DNA from: Caenimonas soli
GTDB lineage: Bacteria; Pseudomonadota; Gammaproteobacteria; Burkholderiales; Burkholderiaceae_C
Reading direction: 5' to 3'
DNA length: 38,293 nt
NCBI RefSeq assembly: GCF_013155545.1
Contig: NZ_JABJVV010000028.1
Span: forward strand, 1 to 38,293
The notes under the pieces: generated by a model
Seen by the model: only the letters and a program-made list of their open reading frames with translations
Database searches by the model: none
Told to the model about the DNA's origin: nothing
Shown: positions 17,413 to 26,172 of the stretch, in pieces
How positions within the stretch are numbered: position 1 is the first letter of the stretch
Layout of the letters: each line of letters begins with the position of its first letter
Translations under genes and position numbers: made by a program

Positions 17413-18965
17413 AAGGTCGCGCCGTCGCCGGGCCTGGCGTCGGCCCAGATCCGGCCCGCATGGCGCGAGACGATCTTCTGCACCAGGGCCAGGCCGATGC
17501 CGGTGCCCTCGAATTCGCTGGGCGCGTGCAGGCGCTGGAAGGCGCCGAACAGCCGCGACGCATGCGCCATGTCGAAACCCGCTCCGTGGTCGGCGACGAA
17601 GTACACCGGTTCGCCGTTGCCGCCGGGCGCGCTGCCCAGACGGATCAGGGTCTGCGGCTTGCAGGCCGAGAACTTCCAGGCGTTGCCCAGCAGGTTGGTG
17701 ATGACCTGTGTCAACAAGCGCGGATCGCCCTGGGCGTGCAGGCGCTCGGGTATCTCGATCGTGGCGATGCGCTGCGGCTCGCCTTCGCGCAGGTTGGCCT
17801 CGACTGTGCGCGCGATCGCGGCCAGATCCACCGGCTCCCACCTGAGCTTGACGCGCGACAGGCGTGCCAGCGAGAGAATGGCGTCGGTCAGGTCGCTCAT
17901 CTGGCGCACGCCGGCCCGGATGCGCCGCAGATAGTGGCGGCCCTGGTCGCCCAGCGACGGGGCGGCCAGCTCGTCCAGCATATGGCTGAAGCCGTCTATC
18001 GAGGTGAGCGGCGAGCGCAGGTCGTGGGCGATCGAATAAGAGAAGGCCTCCAGTTCGGCGTTGGCGGCCTCCAGCTGCGCGGTGCGCCGCCGCACCCGGT
18101 CCTCCAGCTCGGCGTTGAGCCGCGCGACCTCTTCCTGGGCGCGCTTGCGTTCGGTGATGTCGCTGACGAAGCCTTCCAGCGCGACCACATTGCCGGCGGG
18201 CCCGCGAACGGCCGAACCGCGTTCCCAGACCCACTTCTGCTCGCCCAGTGCGGTGCTGATGCGATAGGTCAGCTGGAAGGGCTGGTCGTGGCCGATGCAG
18301 GCCTGGATTTCCACCCACACCTTGTCGCGGTCGTCCGGGTGGATGAGGCTGGCATAACCCACGGTGCCGGACATCAAGGCTTCCGGTCGGTGGCCGGTGA
18401 GCTGGTGCGCGCCCTCGCTCACGAACTCCAAGGTCCATTCGGCGTCGTTGCGGCAACGGTAGGCCATGCCGGGCAGGTTGCCCATCAGCGCGGCCAGGGC
18501 ACGCTGGCTCTCGCGCAGCGCCTGCTCCGCACGCCGGCTCTCGGTCATGTCGCGGCCCATGCCGCGATAGCCGGTGAAACAGCCGTTCTCGTCGAACACC
18601 GGCGAGCCCGCGATGCTCAGGATTCGCTCGCTGCCGTCGGCGGCGCGCATGCGCAGTTCGAAGTCGCGAAACGGTTCGTGCCGCTCCAGCTGCGCGCGAT
18701 GCGCATTCCAATCCCCTTCGGCGGGCATGCCACCCTCGACCTCCCAGCGGGTCTTGCCCAGGATGCTGTCGGCGGGTGGGATGCCCAGCGGATAGCGCCC
18801 GCCGGCATCGATCTCGACGAAACGGAAGTTCCGGTCCTGCTCCCAGAACCAGTCCACCGACAGCTCCGTCAGGGCGCGAAAGCGCCCTTGGCTGCGGCGA
18901 AGCTGCTGCTGCATGCGGCGCAGCTCGATCTCCCGGTCGTGGCCGGGATGGCTTGGCGGATTCAT
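17379..18965 (-). CDS. PAS-containing sensor histidine kinase
   Basis: A 528-residue kinase without obvious membrane segments. Two PAS domains lie at about residues 30-140 (LSVDWFWEQDRNFRFVEID, ending YRGMGRDMTESRRAE) and 155-275 (LPGMAYRCRNDAEW, FVSEGAHQLTGH, ending FVSDITERKRAQ). A coiled stretch follows, then the dimerisation domain with the phospho-accepting His in FSYSIAHDLRSPLTS (near 310). The ATPase domain has N-box NLLGNAWKFS, DHGAGFDM and GTGIGLALVQKIV. Start MNPPSHPG has GGAGG very close; an upstream ATG at 19001 is possible. No response regulator is adjacent, so it is an orphan kinase. Resemblance to phytochrome-like kinases is by the DLRSPL motif only. Confidence 0.9.
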   Translation of the reverse strand: MNPPSHPGHDREIELRRMQQQLRRSQGRFRALTELSVDWFWEQDRNFRFVEIDAGGRYPLGIPPADSILGKTRWEVEGGMPAEGDWNAHRAQLERHEPFRDFELRMRAADGSERILSIAGSPVFDENGCFTGYRGMGRDMTESRRAEQALRESQRALAALMGNLPGMAYRCRNDAEWTLEFVSEGAHQLTGHRPEALMSGTVGYASLIHPDDRDKVWVEIQACIGHDQPFQLTYRISTALGEQKWVWERGSAVRGPAGNVVALEGFVSDITERKRAQEEVARLNAELEDRVRRRTAQLEAANAELEAFSYSIAHDLRSPLTSIDGFSHMLDELAAPSLGDQGRHYLRRIRAGVRQMSDLTDAILSLARLSRVKLRWEPVDLAAIARTVEANLREGEPQRIATIEIPERLHAQGDPRLLTQVITNLLGNAWKFSACKPQTLIRLGSAPGGNGEPVYFVADHGAGFDMAHASRLFGAFQRLHAPSEFEGTGIGLALVQKIVSRHAGRIWADARPGDGATFYFTLSGKSPS

Positions 18966-19028
18966 GGGCCTCCCGATTCTCGCGGGCCCACTGTATCGCA
19001 AGCGCCGCCGAATCGGGTCGGGAAAAGC

Positions 19029-19160
19029 CTAGGCTTGACCCGCCTTCACCTTCAGCCGCCAGGCGTGCAGCAGCGGCTCGGTGTAGCCGCTGGGTTGGTC
19101 CAGGCGTTCTGGCCAGCGACGACTGCAGCATGCGCTGGAAGGTCTCGAGCACCTGTTCCT
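19029..19160 (-). pseudogene. Decayed glcB 3' end
   Basis: On the minus strand this stretch encodes QVLETFQRM and then, after an internal deletion and frame change, DQPSGYTEPLLHAWRLKVKA ending GQA and TAG at 19029-19031. These match the C-terminus of malate synthase G, whose intact gene in this window ends at 23941. By eye the DNA differs at many positions and lacks about 85 bases relative to 24016-24100. It is therefore an old or foreign copy, not a fresh duplicate. Confidence 0.8.
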
Positions 19161-19215
19161 GTAGCCGCCAGGTCCACCGATTCCCATCTGGGCTTGACGT
19201 GCGACAGTCGCGCTG
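19161..19215 (-). pseudogene. Histidine-kinase gene fragment
   Basis: Read on the minus strand this short piece encodes ARLSHVKPRWESVDLAA. It matches ARLSRVKLRWEPVDLAA in the intact kinase at about 17815-17870, with roughly 80% base identity by eye over 50 bases. It is joined directly to the decayed glcB end, so the two remnants form a chimera. Confidence 0.65.
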
Positions 19216-19300
19216 TTGCTCTTATGCACCTCGATCGGCAAAATGGCGTGCAAGACCATCGCTGATGAGTCGCTGCGACACCTATTCAGGGATCAGGCAC

Positions 19301-20224
19301 TTGGAACTGCGACAGCTACGTTACTTCGTCAAAATCTGTGAGCTCGGCAGCATGGGGCGAACCGCGCTTGAACTCGAGCTCGCGACCTCGGCGCTGAGCC
19401 AGCAGATCAGCCGGCTCGAAAGCGAACTGTCCACCCGCCTGCTCAGCCGCAGCGCGAGCGGCGTGACGCCCACCGACGCGGGGCTCGCCTTTCTGCAGCA
19501 AGCCCAGCTCACGCTGCGGCACGCAGACGAGGCGGTGCGCGCAGCGCAGCAGGCGCGTCTTTCGGGCCACGTGAGCGTGGGCCTCGCGCCAACCACTGCG
19601 TCGGTACTGGGGGTGCCGCTGATGCAGGCCATGCGCGCGCGCTATCCGGCCGTGCGGCTGCATCTGGTCGAGGCCCTGTCCGGCCACCTTGCCACGATGC
19701 TCAACGGGCGCCAGCTCGACATCGCCGTGCTGTTCGGCGCCGATGCCGGGCGCCGCTGGAGCGTGCTGCCGCTGCTGGACGAGAAGCTGTTCGTCATCGC
19801 CGCGCCGGGCCTGGCGGGCGCGCCGGCTGGCGGTCGAACGCGTCTGGCGCATCTTGGCAAGCTGCCGCTGATCTTGCCCAGCGCCACACACGGCTTGCGC
19901 GCCACGCTGATGGTTGCGTTTGCGCGCGCCAGGGTGGCACCGCAGATCGTGGCCGAGATCGACGGGCTGGCGCTGCTGATGGATGCCGTGCGCGCCGGGC
20001 TCGGCGCCACCATCCAGCCTGGCGCCGCGATGGCGCGACCCGACGCAGACCTTCTGCACGCGCAGATTGCCGATGCCCACGTTGGCCGGCGCAATCTGTT
20101 GGTCAGCCTGTCGGACGACGAGTTGTCCCCGGCCGCCCTGGCGGCGCGGGTAGTGTTGAGCGATGCAGCGCACGCGCTGGTGCGCGAAGGCCGCTGGGCC
20201 GGCGCCACCCTTCACAAGAACTGA
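19301..20224 (+). CDS. LysR regulator next to tcu genes
   Basis: A 307-residue LysR-type regulator, probably controlling tcuAB as TcuR does in Salmonella. The N-terminus LELRQLRYFVKICELGSMGR and the helix-turn-helix ATSALSQQISRLESELSTRLL are standard. The binding domain has VSVGLAPTTASVLGVPL, RQLDIAVLFGAD and DAVRAGLGATIQPGAA. TTG 19301 is chosen because LysR proteins usually begin one residue before ELRQLRYF and AGGGA lies 8 bases upstream. ATG 19265 would add 12 residues. The gene runs in the same direction as tcuA, 74 bases away. Its start lies about 85 bases from the glcB/kinase scar. Confidence 0.9.
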   Translation: MELRQLRYFVKICELGSMGRTALELELATSALSQQISRLESELSTRLLSRSASGVTPTDAGLAFLQQAQLTLRHADEAVRAAQQARLSGHVSVGLAPTTASVLGVPLMQAMRARYPAVRLHLVEALSGHLATMLNGRQLDIAVLFGADAGRRWSVLPLLDEKLFVIAAPGLAGAPAGGRTRLAHLGKLPLILPSATHGLRATLMVAFARARVAPQIVAEIDGLALLMDAVRAGLGATIQPGAAMARPDADLLHAQIADAHVGRRNLLVSLSDDELSPAALAARVVLSDAAHALVREGRWAGATLHKN

Positions 20225-20273
20225 AGACCCATTGCCGCGGGTGGCCTTTCGCGAGGGCGCCTGTCTGCCTACA

Positions 20274-20294
20274 GTCTCCTCACCCCAAGGAGAC
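20274..20294 (+). promoter_or_regulatory. Palindrome containing the tcuA ribosome site
   Basis: Perfect 7-base arms GTCTCCT (20274-20280) and AGGAGAC (20288-20294) flank a 7-base loop. The right arm contains most of the tcuA Shine-Dalgarno AAGGAG (20287-20292). TACAGT at 20270-20275 is a possible -10, which would start the RNA near 20282. In that case the hairpin would form only on read-through RNA from the LysR gene. Function is uncertain. Confidence 0.4.
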
Positions 20295-20298
20295 AAGC

Positions 20299-21705
20299 AT
20301 GCTGGATGTACTGGTCGTCGGCGGCGGCAACGCCGCCTTGTGTGCGGCGTTGATGGCGCGCGAGGCTGGCGCCAGAGTGCTGCTGCTCGAAGCCTCGCCG
20401 CGTGCCTGGCGGGGCGGCAACTCCCAGCACACGCGCAACCTGCGCTGCATGCACGACGCGCCGCAGGACGTGCTGATCGATGCCTACCCGGAAGAAGAGT
20501 ACTGGCAAGACCTGTTGAAGGTGACTGGCGGTATCACCGATGAGGAGTTGGCGCGCCTGGTGATCCGCGCTTCGTCGAACTGCCGCGAGTGGATGCGCAA
20601 GCACGGCGTGCATTTTCAGCCGCCGCTCTCGGGCGCGCTGCACGTGGCGCGCACAAATGCCTTCTTCATGGGTGGCGGCAAGGCGCTGGTCAACGCGTAC
20701 TTCCGCAGCGCCGAGCGGCTCGGCGTGCGGATACGCTACGACACGCCGGTGGCGTCGGTTGAACTCGACGGCGATCGCTTCGTCGCCGTCCGCACCGTCG
20801 GCGGCGAGCGCATCGAAGCGAAGAGTTGCGTGTTGGCCGCCGGCGGCTTCGAATCGAATCGCGATTGGCTGCGCGAGGCTTGGGGCCAGAACGAGCGTGG
20901 CGAGTGGCCTTCCGACAACTTCCTGATCCGCGGCACGCGCTTCAACGAGGGCGTGCTGCTCAGGCACATGATCGCGGCCGGCGCCGATTCGATCGGCGAC
21001 CCGACGCAGGCCCATATGGTGGCCATCGACGCGCGCGCGCCGCTGTACGACGGCGGCATCTGCACCCGCATCGACTGCGTCTCGCTCGGCGTGGTGGTGA
21101 ACCGCGAAGGCCAGCGTTTCTACGACGAGGGCGAGGACTTCTGGCCGAAGCGCTATGCCATCTGGGGGCGGCTGGTGGCGCAGCAGCCGGGCCAGATTGG
21201 CTACTCGATCATCGACCAGAAGGCGATCGGCCGCTTCATGCCACCTGTGTTCCCCGGCACCACCGCCCACACGCTCGCCGAACTCGCCGGCAAGCTCGGG
21301 CTGGCAGAACAGGCATTCGTGCAGACGGTGGAAGCCTATAACGCCGCCTGCCGCCCCGGCAGCTTCGACCACACGGCCCTCGACGACTGCCATACCGACG
21401 GCCTGACGCCGGCCAAAACCCACTGGGCGCGGCCGATCGATACGCCGCCGTACTACGGCTATGCACTCAAGCCAGGCGTCACCTTCACCTACCTGGGCCT
21501 CAAGGTGAACGACCAGGCCGCCGTGCACTTCGGCGGCCTAGCCAGCCCCAACCTTTTTGTCGCTGGCGAAATGATGGCCGGCAACGTGCTCGGCAAGGGC
21601 TACACGGCCGGGGTCGGCATGGCCATCGGCACCGCGTTCGGCCGCATCGCGGGCACGCAGGCGGCTCGGGCCGCACGCAAGGAGGTCGAAAATGCAGCAG
21701 CTTGA
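20299..21705 (+). CDS. tcuA: FAD-dependent tricarballylate dehydrogenase
   Basis: Oxidises tricarballylate to cis-aconitate with FAD. The 468-residue flavoprotein is of the fumarate reductase/succinate dehydrogenase type. The N-terminal dinucleotide fold is VLVVGGGNAALCAALMAREAG with LLLEASP, then RGGNSQHTRNLR and VLAAGGFESNRDWL. The catalytic/substrate segment contains FYDEGEDFWPKRYAIWG, and the C-terminal FAD cap contains GLASPNLFVAGEMMAGNVLGKGYTAGVG. Shine-Dalgarno AAGGAG lies 6 bases before ATG 20299. It overlaps tcuB by 14 bases, indicating coupled translation. Substrate by family; a related tricarboxylate is possible. Confidence 0.93.
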   Translation: MLDVLVVGGGNAALCAALMAREAGARVLLLEASPRAWRGGNSQHTRNLRCMHDAPQDVLIDAYPEEEYWQDLLKVTGGITDEELARLVIRASSNCREWMRKHGVHFQPPLSGALHVARTNAFFMGGGKALVNAYFRSAERLGVRIRYDTPVASVELDGDRFVAVRTVGGERIEAKSCVLAAGGFESNRDWLREAWGQNERGEWPSDNFLIRGTRFNEGVLLRHMIAAGADSIGDPTQAHMVAIDARAPLYDGGICTRIDCVSLGVVVNREGQRFYDEGEDFWPKRYAIWGRLVAQQPGQIGYSIIDQKAIGRFMPPVFPGTTAHTLAELAGKLGLAEQAFVQTVEAYNAACRPGSFDHTALDDCHTDGLTPAKTHWARPIDTPPYYGYALKPGVTFTYLGLKVNDQAAVHFGGLASPNLFVAGEMMAGNVLGKGYTAGVGMAIGTAFGRIAGTQAARAARKEVENAAA

Positions 21706-22876
21706 GGCACTCACCCGCGAAGCCGCGGCACTCGCAACCGGCAGCCGTCCGGTGATACCGATCCTCAGCGCCAACGAGGCCGAGGTCGGTCGCCAGATGC
21801 AGATCTGCAATGCCTGCCGCTACTGCGAGGGCTTCTGCGCCGTGTTTCCGGCGATGACGCGGCGCCTCGAGTTCGGCAAGGCCGACATCCATTTCCTGGC
21901 CAACCTGTGCCACAACTGCGGCGCCTGCCTGCACGCGTGCCAGTACGCGCCGCCGCACGAGTTCGCGGTGAACGTGCCGCAGGCGATGGCCCAAGTGCGT
22001 GGCCGGAGCTATGTCGACTACGCCTGGCCGCCGGCGCTGGGCAAGCTGTACCAACGCAATGGCCTGACGCTGTCGTTGGCCTTGGCGGCGGCGCTGGCGC
22101 TGTTCCTGATCCTGGCCGTGGACATGAACGGCACGCTGTGGGGCGGACAGCTCGGCGGCAACTTCTACAAACTGTTCCCGCATAACCTGCTGGTCGGCTT
22201 GTTCGCCCCCGTGTTCCTGTTCGCGGCCCTGGCGTTGACGATGGGCGTGAGCCGCTTCTGGTGCGACGTGACTCCTGCCACCAGCGGCGCACCGCTGAGC
22301 ACGTCTGCGGCGGCAGAAGCGGCTGATGCGGTGCTGCGCCTGAAGTACCTCGACGGCGGTCACGGTGAGGGCTGCAACAACGCGGACGATGCCTTCACGC
22401 TCTCGCGCCGACGCTTCCACCACTTTACGTTCTACGGTTTCCTGCTGTGCTTTGCCGCCACCAGCGTGGCCACGTGCTACCACTACGTGTTCGGCTGGGC
22501 CGCGCCATATGAACTGCCTAGCCTGCCCAAGCTGTTGGGAGTGGTCGGTGGCGTGAGCCTGATGGTCGGCACGGCCGGCCTGTGGCGCCTGAACCGCCAG
22601 CGTCACCCACTGCACCGCGACGCGGCGCAAAAGCCGATGGACCTGGGCTTCATCGCCCTGCTGTTTCTGACCAGCGCCAGCGGTCTGGCCCTATGGCTGG
22701 GTCGCGGCACGCCGGCCCTGGCTGTGCTGCTATGCCTGCATCTGGGCGCGGTGATGGCCTTGTTTGTCACGCTGCCCTACGGCAAGTTTGCACACGGCAT
22801 CTTCCGCACAGCCGCGCTGCTGCGCCATGCGATCGAAAAGCGTCAGCCCAACCCGCTAGGTGTGGTCGCGGACTGA
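21692..22876 (+). CDS. tcuB: Tricarballylate utilisation 4Fe-4S protein
   Basis: Re-oxidises the reduced flavin of TcuA and passes electrons to the membrane quinone pool. The 394-residue protein has two cysteine clusters near the N-terminus, CNACRYCEGFCAVFP (about residue 36) and CHNCGACLHACQYAPPHEF (about residue 72). A membrane domain with five or six hydrophobic helices follows (ALAAALALFLILAVDM, LLVGLFAPVFLFAALALTMG, FYGFLLCFAATSVATCYHYV, LGFIALLFLTSASGLALWLG, LHLGAVMALFVTLPYGKFAHG). Histidines in the helices suggest haem or quinone contacts. It overlaps tcuA by 14 bases. No TcuC-type citrate-proton symporter follows; a Bug binding protein takes that place. Confidence 0.93.
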   Translation: MQQLEALTREAAALATGSRPVIPILSANEAEVGRQMQICNACRYCEGFCAVFPAMTRRLEFGKADIHFLANLCHNCGACLHACQYAPPHEFAVNVPQAMAQVRGRSYVDYAWPPALGKLYQRNGLTLSLALAAALALFLILAVDMNGTLWGGQLGGNFYKLFPHNLLVGLFAPVFLFAALALTMGVSRFWCDVTPATSGAPLSTSAAAEAADAVLRLKYLDGGHGEGCNNADDAFTLSRRRFHHFTFYGFLLCFAATSVATCYHYVFGWAAPYELPSLPKLLGVVGGVSLMVGTAGLWRLNRQRHPLHRDAAQKPMDLGFIALLFLTSASGLALWLGRGTPALAVLLCLHLGAVMALFVTLPYGKFAHGIFRTAALLRHAIEKRQPNPLGVVAD

Positions 22877-22910
22877 AGACCACGAACAACACCCACTCTG
22901 GAGAATCGCG

Positions 22911-23888
22911 ATGAACAAACTTCACCTGCTGCGCGCTACGGCGCTGGTCTTAGCCCCCCTGCTGCTGGCCGGCCTCTGCCAAGCCCAGGACTTCCCGCCC
23001 AAAAAGCCGGTCACGCTGGTGGTCGGCTTCGCCGCCGGCGGTGCGGCCGATGCGGCGGCACGCCTGATCGCCAAGAAGCTGAGCGAGAACATCGGCCAGA
23101 GCGTGATCGTCGACAACAAGGCGGGGGCAGGCGGCAACATCGCGCACCAGCAAGTGGCCAACGGGCCGGCCGACGGCACGGTGTTGCTGTTCGGCTCGAT
23201 CGGGCCGCTGACAATTGCTCCGCACGTGATGAAGCTGAGCTACGACCCGTTTAAGGATCTGGCTGCGGTGTCGGGAGGCGTGAGCTTTCCCAACGTGCTT
23301 GTGGCGCACAAGGGCGTGGGCGTAAAGACGCTGGCCGAGTTTGTGGCCTTGGCCAAAAAGAAACCTGGCAACGTGTACTACGCCTCCACCGGCGCCGGCT
23401 CCGCGTCGCACTTGGCGGGCGAGCTGTTCAACCAGCGGGCCGGCATCGAGATGGTGCACATACCGTACAAGGGTGGCGCACCTGCGCTGCAAGACCTGCT
23501 GGGCGAGCGCGTGACATCCTATTTTTCTGCGCCCCCCACTGCATTACCACATGTGGAATCCGGCAAGCTCATCCCGCTGGCTACCACCGGCCCCACGCGC
23601 CCTAGCTACATGCCCAATGTCCCTACAGTGGCCGAATCGGGCTATCCCGGCTTCGAGGCGCTGAATTGGTATGCCTTCGTGGCGCCCGCCAAGACGCCTG
23701 CGCCGATCCTGGATCGCTGGAACACCGAGATCGTCAAGGTCCTCAACGATGCCGGTGCCAGGGACGCTTTGAACAAGCACGGCCTGACCCCGCAGCCCAC
23801 CACACGGGCCGAGCTGGCGGCTTTCATGAAGAAGGAAGACGCCAAGTGGAGCGCCATCGTGCGGGAGCGCAAGATCACCGCCAACTGA
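22911..23888 (+). CDS. Bug-family periplasmic binding protein (tcu cluster)
   Basis: Tripartite tricarboxylate transporter substrate-binding protein of 325 residues. A signal peptide of about 25 residues (MNKLHLLRATALVLAPLLLA, then GLCQAQ) precedes the mature PPKKPVTLVVGFAAGGAADA. Family hallmarks are VIVDNKAGAGGNIAHQQVA, MVHIPYKGGAPALQDLLGERV, VESGKLIPLATTGPTRPSYM and NVPTVAESGYPGF. It starts 34 bases after tcuB, so it is probably co-transcribed and delivers the tricarboxylate. No TctA/TctB membrane partners are in the window, so the permease must lie elsewhere. Confidence 0.93.
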   Translation: MNKLHLLRATALVLAPLLLAGLCQAQDFPPKKPVTLVVGFAAGGAADAAARLIAKKLSENIGQSVIVDNKAGAGGNIAHQQVANGPADGTVLLFGSIGPLTIAPHVMKLSYDPFKDLAAVSGGVSFPNVLVAHKGVGVKTLAEFVALAKKKPGNVYYASTGAGSASHLAGELFNQRAGIEMVHIPYKGGAPALQDLLGERVTSYFSAPPTALPHVESGKLIPLATTGPTRPSYMPNVPTVAESGYPGFEALNWYAFVAPAKTPAPILDRWNTEIVKVLNDAGARDALNKHGLTPQPTTRAELAAFMKKEDAKWSAIVRERKITAN

Positions 23889-23940
23889 GGTCGACTTGAC
23901 AAGGGCCGGCAGCCCCGCCCAAAGGCATGCGGAAAACGCC

Positions 23941-26136
23941 TCAGGCCTGGCCCGCTTTCACCTTCAGCCGCCAAGCGTGCAGCAGGGGCTCGGTGTAGCC
24001 GCTGGGTTGCTCCAGCCCCTTGAACACCAGGTCGCAGGCGGCCTTGAAGGCGGCGGACTTCTCGAAGTTGCCGGCCATCGGCTTGTACAGGGGGTCGCCG
24101 GCGTTCTGGCCGTCCACCACGGCGGCCATGCGCTGGAAGGTTTCGAGCACCTGTTCCTTGGTCACCACCCGGTGGTGCAGCCAGTTGGCGATGTGCTGGC
24201 TGCTGATGCGCAGCGTCGCGCGGTCTTCCATCAGGCCCACGTTGTGGATGTCGGGCACCTTGGAGCAGCCCACGCCCTGGTCGATCCAGCGCACCACGTA
24301 GCCCAGGATGCCCTGCGCGTTGTTGTCCAACTCCTGCTGGCGCTCGGCGGCGGTCCATTTGGCTTCAGCCACGACGGGGATCTGCATCAGGCCGGCCAGG
24401 ATGTTGTCGCGCTCGGCGTCGGCGTCGAGCCGCTCCAGTTCTTTCTGGACCTCGGCCACGTTCACCTGGTGGTAGTGCAGGGCGTGCAGCGTGGCGGCAG
24501 TGGGCGAGGGCACCCAGGCCGTGTTGGCGCCCGCCTTGGGATGGCCGATCTTCTGCTCCAGCATGGCCGCCATCAGGTCGGGCATGGCCCACATGCCCTT
24601 GCCGATCTGGGCGCGGCCGCGCAGTCCGCACGACAGGCCGACCAGCACATTGTTCTTTTCGTAGGCCTGGATCCAGGTGCTGCTCTTCATGTCGCCCTTG
24701 CGGAACATGGGGCCGGCCTGCATGGCGGTGTGCATCTCGTCGCCGGTGCGGTCCAGGAAGCCGGTATTGATGAAGGCCACGCGCTGGGCCGCCTCGGCGA
24801 TGCAGGCCTTCAGGTTGAGGCTGGTGCGGCGCTCCTCGTCCATGATGCCCAGCTTCACCGTGTTGGCCGGCAGGCCCAGCATGGCTTCGACGCGGCCGAA
24901 CAGTTCGGAGGCGAAGGCCACTTCCCTGGGGCCGTGCATCTTGGGCTTGACGATGTACACCGACCCGGCGCGCGAGTTCCGGATGCCGGGCTGGCCCTTG
25001 CGCTTCAGGTCGTGCATGGCGATGGTCGTCGTGATCACGGCGTCCAGGATGCCTTCGGGAATCTCCTTGCCGCCGCCGTACAGGATGGCGGGGTTGGTCA
25101 TCAGGTGGCCGACGTTGCGCACGAACATCAGCGAGCGCCCGTGCAGCGTGACTTCGCCGCCGGTGGGGCCGGTGTACTTGCGGTCGGGGTTCAGGCCGCG
25201 CGTGAAGGTCTTGCCGCCCTTGTCCACCTGCTCGGTCAGCGTGCCTTGCAGGATGCCCAGCCAGTTGCTGTACGCCAGCACCTTGTCCTGGGCATCGACC
25301 ACGGCCACCGAATCTTCCAGGTCCAGGATGGTCGAGAGTGCGGCTTCCAGCACCAGGTCGCTGATGCCCGCGGCGTCGCCCTTGCCGATGGCCGTTGCGC
25401 GGTCGATGCGGATGTCGATGTGGATGCCGTTGTGCTGCAGCAGCACCGACGAAGGCGCATCGGCGCTGCCCTGGTAGCCGATGAACTGGAACGCATCCTG
25501 CAGCCGGCTGGTCTGGCCGTCCTTCAAGCTCACCACCAGATTGCCGGCCTCGACGCGGTAGAGCGTCGCGTCCTCGTGCGAGCCGGTGGCCAGGGGAACG
25601 AACTGGTCCAGGATATGGCGCGCGAACGCGATCACCTTGGCGCCGCGCACCGGGTTGTAGCCCTTGCCCTTTTCGGCGCCGTCTTCCTCGGGGATCACGT
25701 CGGTGCCGTACAGCGCGTCGTACAGCGAGCCCCAGCGCGCGTTGGCGGCGTTGAGCGCGTAGCGCGCGTTCAGGATAGGCACCACCAACTGCGGTCCGGC
25801 CTGCAGGGCCAGCTCGGCGTCCACGTTGGACGTGGTGGCCTTGGCGCCCGCGGGCGGCGGCACCAGGTAGCCGATCTGCTCCAGGAAGCCGCGGTAGGCG
25901 GGCATGTCGCGGATCGGACCCGGGTTGGCCTTGTGCCAGGTGTCCAGCTCCGACTGCAGGCGGTCACGCTCGGCCAGCAAGGCGATGTTCTTGGGGGCGA
26001 GCTCCTGCACGATGGCGTCGAAGCCGCGCCAGAAGTTGGCGCTGTGCACGCCGGTGCCGGGCAGCACCTTGTCCTCGATGAAGCGATACAGCTCGGTGGC
26101 GACTTGAAGTCCGTTGACGGTGGTGCGTGCGGTCAT
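23941..26136 (-). CDS. glcB: Malate synthase G
   Basis: Condenses glyoxylate and acetyl-CoA to malate (glyoxylate pathway). The 731-residue product matches the long single-subunit G isoform (E. coli 723). Hallmarks are RAGSVYIVKPKMHGPREVAF, ILDLEDSVAVVDAQDKVLAY, IGIMDEERRTSLNL-type motif (LGIMDEERRTSLNLKAC), AFINTGFLDRTGDEMHTAMQ, NVLVGLSCGLRGRAQIGKGM and GANTAWVPSPTAATLHALHY. ATG 26136 follows GGAGAGAGA. It lies 36 bases downstream of the dehalogenase gene, suggesting one transcript. Its 3' end faces the tcu-linked Bug gene. A decayed copy of its 3' end sits at 19029. Confidence 0.97.
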   Translation of the reverse strand: MTARTTVNGLQVATELYRFIEDKVLPGTGVHSANFWRGFDAIVQELAPKNIALLAERDRLQSELDTWHKANPGPIRDMPAYRGFLEQIGYLVPPPAGAKATTSNVDAELALQAGPQLVVPILNARYALNAANARWGSLYDALYGTDVIPEEDGAEKGKGYNPVRGAKVIAFARHILDQFVPLATGSHEDATLYRVEAGNLVVSLKDGQTSRLQDAFQFIGYQGSADAPSSVLLQHNGIHIDIRIDRATAIGKGDAAGISDLVLEAALSTILDLEDSVAVVDAQDKVLAYSNWLGILQGTLTEQVDKGGKTFTRGLNPDRKYTGPTGGEVTLHGRSLMFVRNVGHLMTNPAILYGGGKEIPEGILDAVITTTIAMHDLKRKGQPGIRNSRAGSVYIVKPKMHGPREVAFASELFGRVEAMLGLPANTVKLGIMDEERRTSLNLKACIAEAAQRVAFINTGFLDRTGDEMHTAMQAGPMFRKGDMKSSTWIQAYEKNNVLVGLSCGLRGRAQIGKGMWAMPDLMAAMLEQKIGHPKAGANTAWVPSPTAATLHALHYHQVNVAEVQKELERLDADAERDNILAGLMQIPVVAEAKWTAAERQQELDNNAQGILGYVVRWIDQGVGCSKVPDIHNVGLMEDRATLRISSQHIANWLHHRVVTKEQVLETFQRMAAVVDGQNAGDPLYKPMAGNFEKSAAFKAACDLVFKGLEQPSGYTEPLLHAWRLKVKAGQA

Positions 26137-26172
26137 GAGTTCTCTCTCCTCAAAAAGCGAATCGGTGGTGAA

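Noticed and set aside
16489..19152. An 887-codon minus-strand frame across doxX, GST and the kinase
   Set aside because: It is out of frame with the kinase and antisense to GST. The product is Arg/Pro-rich nonsense. Only its first residues (LETFQRM) are informative, as part of the glcB remnant.
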